A stretch of 10,694 nucleotides of DNA, taken from NCBI GenBank assembly GCA_964530215.1, contig CAZHAJ010000055.1, positions 1-10,694 of the forward strand, written 5' to 3'. The notes beneath the pieces are model-generated. The model was not told the DNA's origin, did not search any database, and saw nothing but the letters and a program-made list of their open reading frames with translations. Every line of letters starts with the position of its first letter. Position 1 is the first letter of the stretch. This DNA is from JAAXTT01 sp964530215 (GTDB taxonomy: Bacteria; Bacillota; Desulfotomaculia; Desulfotomaculales; Desulfocucumaceae). This document shows, one piece after another, positions 6,209 through 10,694 of the stretch. The position numbers and the translations under genes are program-made.

Positions 6209-6967
6209 GTGCTCACCAAAAGGATTATTCCTTGTTTGGATGTAACCGAAGGCAGGGTAGTGAAGGGTACAAACTTTGTTAACCTGCGGGATGCCGGTGA
6301 CCCTGTGGATTTAGCGGCTTTTTACGATGCAGAAGGTGCCGACGAATTGGTTTTTTTGGACATTACAGCTTCTTCTGACGGTCGCAAAACAGTTTTAGAC
6401 ATGGTATATCGTACAGCGGGAGAAGTGTTTATTCCCTTCACAGTGGGCGGCGGAATCAGTACTTTGGAGGATATCCGATTGATGTTGTCTGCAGGTGCAG
6501 ATAAAGTATCAATGAACACACCGGCAGTAAAGGATCCCCAGTTGGTTTCTAATGCTGCAGAACGGTTCGGCAGTCAATGTATCGTGGTGGCCATTGATGC
6601 AAAAAGGATTTCGGAAGGCCATTGGGAAGTATATATAAACGGTGGCAGAACGCCTACTGGAATTGATGCCGTGCAATGGGCAGCCAAAGTAGAAGCCTTG
6701 GGTGCTGGTGAAATTCTCTTGACCAGTATGGATGGGGACGGCACTAAGGACGGATATGATTTGGAATTGGTCAGAACTGTGTCCCGCAATCTGAACATAC
6801 CGGTAATTGCTTCAGGTGGAGTAGGCAGTCCGGAGCATATATTGGCAGGTCTTACCGACGGTGAAGCTGATGCAGCATTGGCAGCTTCGATATTTCACTT
6901 TGGTGAATACAGGATAAAAGCTGTAAAGGAGTACTTAAGGGAACATGGGGTTCCTGTTAGACTTTAG
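6209..6967 (+). CDS. hisF: Imidazole glycerol phosphate synthase, cyclase subunit
   Basis: HisF uses ammonia delivered by HisH to convert PRFAR to imidazole-glycerol phosphate and AICAR. The 252-residue (beta/alpha)8 barrel has catalytic D11 in IIPCLDVTEGRVVKG and D130 in VVAIDAKR. It also shows the phosphate sites FTVGGGIS (77-84) and IASGGVGS, and the LTSMDGDGTKDGYD segment. The start is GTG at 6209, one base after the hisA stop, with AGGAGGGG directly upstream. It ends EYLREHGVPVRL at the family-typical position, with TAG as stop. If HisH is really truncated, HisF could still work with free ammonia, a reaction known for the family, but less efficiently in nitrogen-poor conditions. Confidence 0.96.
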   Translation: MLTKRIIPCLDVTEGRVVKGTNFVNLRDAGDPVDLAAFYDAEGADELVFLDITASSDGRKTVLDMVYRTAGEVFIPFTVGGGISTLEDIRLMLSAGADKVSMNTPAVKDPQLVSNAAERFGSQCIVVAIDAKRISEGHWEVYINGGRTPTGIDAVQWAAKVEALGAGEILLTSMDGDGTKDGYDLELVRTVSRNLNIPVIASGGVGSPEHILAGLTDGEADAALAASIFHFGEYRIKAVKEYLREHGVPVRL

Positions 6968-7002
6968 AATTACCGGGGAATTCCAAAGAAGGGGGATATA
7001 AT

Positions 7003-7389
7003 ATGAGTTTCGATGTTAATTCACTAAAATATAATGATCAGGGATTGATTCCGGCCATTGTTCAAGATTATGAAACAAACGAAGTGTTAATGCTGGCATA
7101 TATGAATAATGAAGCAGTGGCGAAAACTTTGCAGAGCGGAGAGACATGGTTTTGGAGCAGAAGCCGTCAAAAGTTCTGGCATAAAGGAGAATCTTCCGGC
7201 AACACGCAAAAAGTGTTGGGTATTTTTTATGACTGTGATAAGGATACTTTGCTGGTAAAGGTAACCCAAAAGGGAGCTGCCTGTCATAAGGGTTATTACA
7301 CCTGCTTTCATAATAAAATAGAGTCTGACGGTGAGGTTAATGTTGTGGGTGAAAAAATCTTTGATCCCAATGAAGTTTATAAGAAGTAA
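7003..7389 (+). CDS. hisI: Phosphoribosyl-AMP cyclohydrolase (HisI domain only)
   Basis: HisI opens the purine ring of PR-AMP to give ProFAR. At 128 residues this is the stand-alone cyclohydrolase, not the HisIE fusion. Visible motifs are EVLMLAYMN (27-35), WFWSRSRQKFWHKGESSGN (49-67), the magnesium-binding acidic cluster DCDKD (77-81: D77, D79, D81) with zinc ligand C78, and the zinc cysteines C94 and C101 in GAACHKGYYTC. An AAGGGGG ribosome site lies seven bases before the ATG. It is the last recognisable gene of the operon. hisE, normally next or fused, is not seen and would have to lie elsewhere or in the unsequenced gap downstream. Confidence 0.96.
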   Translation: MSFDVNSLKYNDQGLIPAIVQDYETNEVLMLAYMNNEAVAKTLQSGETWFWSRSRQKFWHKGESSGNTQKVLGIFYDCDKDTLLVKVTQKGAACHKGYYTCFHNKIESDGEVNVVGEKIFDPNEVYKK

Positions 7390-7402
7390 TGGTTAGAGCT
7401 TC

Positions 7403-7632
7403 GAAGTCAGAAGACAGAAGACAGAATCCAGAAGACAGAAGACAGAATCCAGAAGACAGAAGNNNNNNNNNNNNNNNNNNNNNNNNNNNNNNNNNNNNNN
7501 NNNNNNNNNNNNNNNNNNNNNNNNNNNNNNNNNNNNNNNNNNNNNNNNNNNNNNNNNNNNNNCAGAAGACAGAAGACAGAATCCAGAAGACAGAAGACAG
7601 AATCCAGAAGACAGAAGCTAGAAGTCAGAATA
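7403..7632 (+). repeat. Tandem CAGAAGN heptamer array with 21-bp higher-order unit
   Basis: From 7408 the sequence is a run of 7-bp units in the order CAGAAGA, CAGAAGA, CAGAATC, repeated as a 21-bp superunit. The left part has eight units to 7462 and the right part ten from 7563. The edges decay into variants (GAAGT at 7403, TAGAAGT at 7619, CAGAATA at 7626). The left and right edges of the N run both lie inside the repeat, so the true copy number is unknown and the assembler probably broke on it. Translated forwards it reads as a repeated RRQNPED heptapeptide, but it starts at the hisI stop and has no ribosome site of its own. Confidence 0.92.
7463..7562. other. Assembly gap (100 N)
   Basis: Exactly 100 unresolved bases, a conventional placeholder for a gap of unknown size. 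The heptamer phase does not continue across it if the length is taken literally (106 bases from the last left unit start to the first right unit start, not a multiple of 7). This agrees with an arbitrary gap length. Confidence 0.98.
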
Positions 7633-7696
7633 TTAAGGCTCTCCTCTGTCTATTGTTGGGGTAGATCTCATAAAGGGAGAGTAAATAATTAGATGG

Positions 7697-7733
7697 AGAG
7701 ATTGATGTTTTTGCATATCAATCTCTTTTTTTT
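7697..7733 (+). terminator. Intrinsic terminator of the his operon
   Basis: AGAGATTGAT (7697-7706) pairs perfectly with ATCAATCTCT (7717-7726) across a 10-base loop and runs directly into eight T residues (7726-7733). This is a canonical rho-independent terminator about 310 bases after hisI as drawn. The heptamer array therefore lies inside the predicted his transcript. Confidence 0.88.
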
Positions 7734-7805
7734 AATCAAAAAATACACATAAATGCAGCAGCTTAAAATATTCCCACCATGAATCCCTGGTATTATTTTT
7801 AAAAA

Positions 7806-7864
7806 ATTCTGGGCTTCTGTATTCTGTCTTCTGGCTTCTGTTTTTTTCTGACTTCTGACAACTG
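7806..7864 (-). repeat. Degenerate heptamer array, opposite orientation to the first
   Basis: On the plus strand this reads as TTCTG-ending units: ATTCTG, GGCTTCTG, TATTCTG, TCTTCTG, GCTTCTG, a T-rich spacer, ACTTCTG and ACAACTG. On the minus strand these are the same CAGAAGN heptamers as in the array at 7403-7632. Unit lengths and bases vary, so it is older or less homogenised. The two arrays form an imperfect inverted pair enclosing the his terminator. Confidence 0.85.
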
Positions 7865-7910
7865 TATTCCTCTGAGTTTGTTCTTACTAAACCGGATTGG
7901 TAAAAATATG

Positions 7911-7919
7911 TGATATAAT
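7911..7919 (+). promoter_or_regulatory. Extended -10 promoter of pcrA
   Basis: TGATATAAT is an exact TGnTATAAT extended -10, ending 39 bases before the pcrA ATG. No good -35 is present at the usual distance, which extended -10 promoters can tolerate. It lies after the his terminator, so pcrA is probably transcribed independently. Confidence 0.6.
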
Positions 7920-7958
7920 TTACGCAGGTTTTTTGCAACAGTAATTACGGAGGTATAT

Positions 7959-10148
7959 ATGGATATTTTTAATGATTTAAATGAACAGCAGATAAAAGCA
8001 GTGGAGAATGTACAAGGCCCTTTGTTGATTATGGCCGGAGCTGGAAGCGGTAAAACAAGAGTTCTGACCACAAGGATTGCACACCTGGTGAAAAACAAAG
8101 GTATAAAACCCTATGAAATTTTGGCAATAACCTTTACCAATAAAGCTTCCCAAGAAATGAAGGAAAGACTGTCGCTGATGATCTCCGACGAGTTTAGAGA
8201 AATGTGGGTTTGCACTTTTCATGCTGCATGTATGAAGATTTTAAGGAGACAGGCTTCTTTTGCAGGCTATCGGCCCGGTTTTACTGTGTATGATGATAGC
8301 GATCAACAGACAGTGGTAAAAGAGTGTTTGAAAGAGCTAAATATTGATGATAAAAAGTTCAATCCTAGGATGATTATCAATTCCATTTCACAGGCCAAGA
8401 ACAGATTGGTGGGGCCGGAGGGATTTGAAGCCCAAGCTTATGATTTCTACAGCAAAGTGGTTTCCAGGGTATATGTGTTGTATCAAGAAAGGCTTATGCG
8501 AAATAATGCTTTGGATTTTGACGACATTCTGATGGTTACTGTTAACCTGTTTCGGAATAATCCCCCCGTTTTAAGGTATTATCAAGACAAATTTCGGTAC
8601 ATACTGGTAGATGAGTATCAGGATACTAACCATGCTCAATATTTGTTGATTAAAATGCTGGCGGAAAACCATCGAAATATTTGTGTGGTGGGTGACCCGG
8701 ACCAAGGTATTTATAGCTGGCGAGGGGCTGATATCAGTAATATATTGGATTTTGAACAGGATTACCCCGAAGCAGAGGTGATTGTTCTTGACCGTAATTA
8801 CCGTTCTACCAGGACCATCTTGGATGCGGCCAATCATTTGATCAGAAACAATCCCAACAGAAAAGAAAAAAAGTTATGGACAGCTTCCGAGGTTGGGTCT
8901 CCTATAGTGCTTTTTAGCGGAGATACCGAAAGAGAAGAATCTGATTTTGTGGCAGACAGAATACAAAGACTAAAAATCCAAAAAGGTGTTCCATATAAAG
9001 ATATGGCTATTTTCTATCGCACCAATGCTATGTCCAGAGTGCTGGAAGAAGCCTTGATCAGAAGGGGTATCCCCTATCGGATTATCGGGGGTTTACGCTT
9101 TTACGATCGTAAGGAAATAAAAGATATTATGGCTTATCTTAGGTTGGTGGAGAATCCGGAAGACGAAGTGAGCTTATCAAGAATTATTAACGTACCTAAG
9201 AGAGGTGTCGGTGATATCTCTCTGCAAAAGATAACTGCTTATGCCCGTGAGAATCAAATGAACTGTGTGGAAGTATTAATATCTGCTGCCATCATTCCGG
9301 GTCTTACAGCTAAGGCAAAAAAGGCTTGTGAGTTACTGGGAAAGGTACTGCAGTCTTATACTTTGCAAAAGGAAAAAATAACGGTAACTGAAATTGTCCG
9401 GGGTATACTGGAAGATACCGGCTATTGGTGGGAACTGGAGGCGGAAAAAACTGTGGAATCCCAAAGCAGGCAGGAAAACCTAAAGGAGTTCCTGTCTGTT
9501 ACAGATGATTTTGACACCAATGCAGATGATCCTTCTTTATCCGAGTTTTTATCCGGGATTGCATTGTTTTCAGACATTGAGGATTCAGGGGAGCAGTGGG
9601 AACAAGTGGGATTGATAACACTGCACAGTGCCAAAGGGTTAGAATTTCCGGTGGTGTTTTTGGTGGGCATGGAAGAAGGAGTTTTCCCTCACTCCAGAGT
9701 ATTGGATGATCCACAGGAATTACATGAGGAGCGTAGACTGGCTTACGTTGGAATCACTAGGGCAAAAGAGATGCTGTATTTAACTAGGTGTTGGCAGCGA
9801 ACATTATATGGTTTTACTAAATGCAATGAGCCCTCAAGATTTTTAAAGGAAATACCAAAAGAGTTTGTCACTCTTATTGACCCTTTGGACGGAGAAAAAC
9901 CAAAAGACATTGAAGATCCCAGCGGTATCAAGGGTATTACTACAGGTGCAAGTTTGTGGGGTAAGCAGCTTAAGAAAGCTGTCATTCAATCCTTTTCGGT
10001 GGGAGATTTGGTAATGCATAGTAAGTGGGGACTTGGAAATGTTAAGGAAGTACGGGGCAAAGGAGAATCCGCAGAAATAACGATAGACTTCCCGGGACAA
10101 GGCTATAAAACTCTTCTGGCGAGATATGCACCTATAAAAAAGTGCTAA
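7959..10148 (+). CDS. pcrA: ATP-dependent DNA helicase PcrA (UvrD/Rep family, superfamily 1A)
   Basis: PcrA is a 3'-5' DNA translocase/helicase acting in repair, replication-fork and transcription conflict resolution, and rolling-circle plasmid replication. The 729-residue length is normal. All helicase motifs are visible: N-terminal Q-motif LNEQQIKAV (7-15), Walker A AGAGSGKT (26-33), TFTNKAS (58-64), DEYQDTN (218-224), GDPDQGIYSWRGA (245-257), LDRNYRST (277-284), TLHSAKGLEF (554-563) and ERRLAYVGITRAKE (591-604). The C-terminal about 60 residues (FSVGDLVMHSKWGLGNV and on to LLARYAPIKKC) form the Tudor-like domain that in PcrA/UvrD binds RNA polymerase. GGAGG lies five bases before the ATG. 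Many Gram-positive genomes have pcrA followed by ligA; here an amj-like gene follows instead. Confidence 0.96.
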   Translation: MDIFNDLNEQQIKAVENVQGPLLIMAGAGSGKTRVLTTRIAHLVKNKGIKPYEILAITFTNKASQEMKERLSLMISDEFREMWVCTFHAACMKILRRQASFAGYRPGFTVYDDSDQQTVVKECLKELNIDDKKFNPRMIINSISQAKNRLVGPEGFEAQAYDFYSKVVSRVYVLYQERLMRNNALDFDDILMVTVNLFRNNPPVLRYYQDKFRYILVDEYQDTNHAQYLLIKMLAENHRNICVVGDPDQGIYSWRGADISNILDFEQDYPEAEVIVLDRNYRSTRTILDAANHLIRNNPNRKEKKLWTASEVGSPIVLFSGDTEREESDFVADRIQRLKIQKGVPYKDMAIFYRTNAMSRVLEEALIRRGIPYRIIGGLRFYDRKEIKDIMAYLRLVENPEDEVSLSRIINVPKRGVGDISLQKITAYARENQMNCVEVLISAAIIPGLTAKAKKACELLGKVLQSYTLQKEKITVTEIVRGILEDTGYWWELEAEKTVESQSRQENLKEFLSVTDDFDTNADDPSLSEFLSGIALFSDIEDSGEQWEQVGLITLHSAKGLEFPVVFLVGMEEGVFPHSRVLDDPQELHEERRLAYVGITRAKEMLYLTRCWQRTLYGFTKCNEPSRFLKEIPKEFVTLIDPLDGEKPKDIEDPSGIKGITTGASLWGKQLKKAVIQSFSVGDLVMHSKWGLGNVKEVRGKGESAEITIDFPGQGYKTLLARYAPIKKC

Positions 10149-10180
10149 ATAAAGTGTTAAATAACGAAACGATACTAAGG

Positions 10181-10225
10181 AATCGATACACGGCTCACCA
10201 GTGGCATTTGTCGAGGTGATTGATT
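10181..10225 (+). promoter_or_regulatory. Possible hairpin covering the amj ribosome site and start
   Basis: AATCGAT (10181-10187) can pair with ATTGATT (10219-10225, one G-U). Inside it CACC (10196-10199) can pair with GGTG (10215-10218), leaving an 8-base bulge and a 15-base loop. The right-hand side contains the GAGGTG ribosome site and most of the TTG start codon, so folding would hide the start. Pairing is seen in the sequence; any regulatory role is inference. Confidence 0.3.
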
Positions 10226-10694
10226 GTCTCGTTTGCTGGCGGTGGTGATATTGACCGCCATTATTCATCTTATAAACACCCTTATATATTCGGTCAGGGT
10301 TTCCGGGGTTAAAACCGGAAGACTTGCTACTGCCTTATCTTTATTTAATGTAATTTTCTTGATTTCCAGTACCGCCAATATGATTCAGGGTCCACTGCTG
10401 GCAACTATTGTGGAGAGAGCTATTCATCGCGGTTGGGGTAACACAATTGGGGTGTCTATGGGAAAGGAGGCAACCTTCACCTCTCAGTATCTTGCACAGC
10501 TGGACATTTTAGCAGGGGAAATCAGAATTGTTATCTTTGCTGCCACCATGGGTACCTTAATGGGAACGTTCCTTATACCTATATTTATAAACATATTTAT
10601 AAATATGATTAAGATTTTTGAGAAGGTGGGCTCTGTTCCAAAGATGGGGATATTGGCTGTGTTCTCACCCGGTAAGCTGATTCGATATGTCGCT
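10224..10694 (+). CDS. amj: Amj (YdaH/DUF2837)-family lipid II flippase, 5' part, cut by window edge
   Basis: The frame opened by TTG at 10224 runs 157 codons to the window end with no stop. An in-frame TGA lies immediately before it, so this is the most upstream possible start, and GAGGTG lies five bases upstream. The product starts MSRLLAVVILTAIIHLINTL (membrane helix), then YSVRVSGVKTGRLATALSLFN, SSTANMIQGPLLATIVE and GKEATFTSQYLAQLDI, followed by further hydrophobic helices. I recognise this pattern as the Amj family, whose B. subtilis member is an alternative lipid II flippase able to replace MurJ in peptidoglycan synthesis. The family is roughly 260-270 residues, so about 60% is visible. 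It follows pcrA by 75 bp on the same strand and may be read through from it, as no terminator is visible between them. Confidence 0.82.
   Translation, partial: MSRLLAVVILTAIIHLINTLIYSVRVSGVKTGRLATALSLFNVIFLISSTANMIQGPLLATIVERAIHRGWGNTIGVSMGKEATFTSQYLAQLDILAGEIRIVIFAATMGTLMGTFLIPIFINIFINMIKIFEKVGSVPKMGILAVFSPGKLIRYVA

Larger units (their letters stand above)
7390..7958. other. Non-coding region between hisI and pcrA
   Basis: This stretch of about 570 bp contains no credible gene. In order it holds a CAGAAGN heptamer array with a 100-N assembly gap, about 60 bp of unremarkable sequence, the terminator of the his operon, about 70 bp of A+T-rich sequence, a degenerate inverted copy of the heptamer array, and the pcrA promoter and ribosome site. 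The open frame that spans the first array is a by-product of a 21-bp repeat being a multiple of three. Confidence 0.8.

Noticed and set aside
7403..7632. CRISPR array
   Set aside because: The units are 7 bp and contiguous, with no unique spacers and no cas genes nearby.
7389..7664. Open frame of about 91 codons starting at the hisI stop and spanning the N gap, with a repeated RRQNPED peptide
   Set aside because: It consists almost wholly of the heptamer array and unknown bases, has no ribosome site, and is open only because the 21-bp unit is divisible by three.
7704..7751. Small frame starting at an ATG inside the terminator loop, with GGAGAG upstream
   Set aside because: It overlaps the intrinsic terminator stem and T-run, which explain the sequence better.

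Overview
The window looks like a contig or scaffold piece from a low-to-moderate G+C Gram-positive bacterium of the class Clostridia, possibly a Peptococcaceae-type anaerobe. This rests on strong AGGAGG-type ribosome binding sites, frequent GTG/TTG starts, a YerC-type TrpR-family regulator beside a his operon, a PcrA helicase with its C-terminal Tudor-like extension, and an Amj (YdaH) homologue. The lineage is an inference from gene content. A run of exactly 100 N shows that the sequence is a draft assembly.

Layout. Positions 1-1039 (minus strand) hold a branched-chain amino acid exporter pair, azlC then azlD, overlapping by 13 bases, with azlD cut by the window edge. A 194-bp divergent intergenic region carries a tandem pair of CTAG-centred repeats in front of azlC. 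On the plus strand a YerC/HisR-like regulator (1234-1536) is closed by a strong hairpin terminator. A promoter at about 1581-1609 and a leader of about 110 bases precede the histidine operon hisD-hisC-hisB-hisH-hisA-hisF-hisI (1726-7389). The operon is tightly packed: hisD/hisC and hisH/hisA overlap by 4 bp and hisA/hisF are 1 bp apart. One looser junction, hisB to hisH, contains a GC-rich hairpin. The operon encodes most steps from PR-ATP metabolism to histidinol oxidation, but hisG/hisZ, hisE and a histidinol-phosphate phosphatase are not in the window.

The main oddity is hisH. Its reading frame is intact to the family-typical C-terminus and the 4-bp overlap with hisA, except for one in-frame TAG codon (5351-5353). 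That codon lies before the catalytic His/Glu of the glutaminase triad. It could be a nonsense mutation, a sequencing error, or a recoded/suppressed (for example pyrrolysine) codon.

Positions 7390-7958 are non-coding. They hold a tandem array of 7-bp CAGAAGN repeats with a 21-bp higher-order unit, interrupted by the 100-N gap. An intrinsic terminator closing the operon follows, then a second, degenerate array of the same heptamer in the opposite orientation. A pcrA-type helicase gene with its own extended -10 promoter follows (7959-10148). Last comes a TTG-started, edge-truncated gene for an Amj-family lipid II flippase (10224-10694).

Together this is ordinary core metabolism and maintenance. 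The unusual points are the amber codon in hisH, the heptamer arrays, possible operators of the TrpR-family regulator, and a possible hairpin over the amj start.
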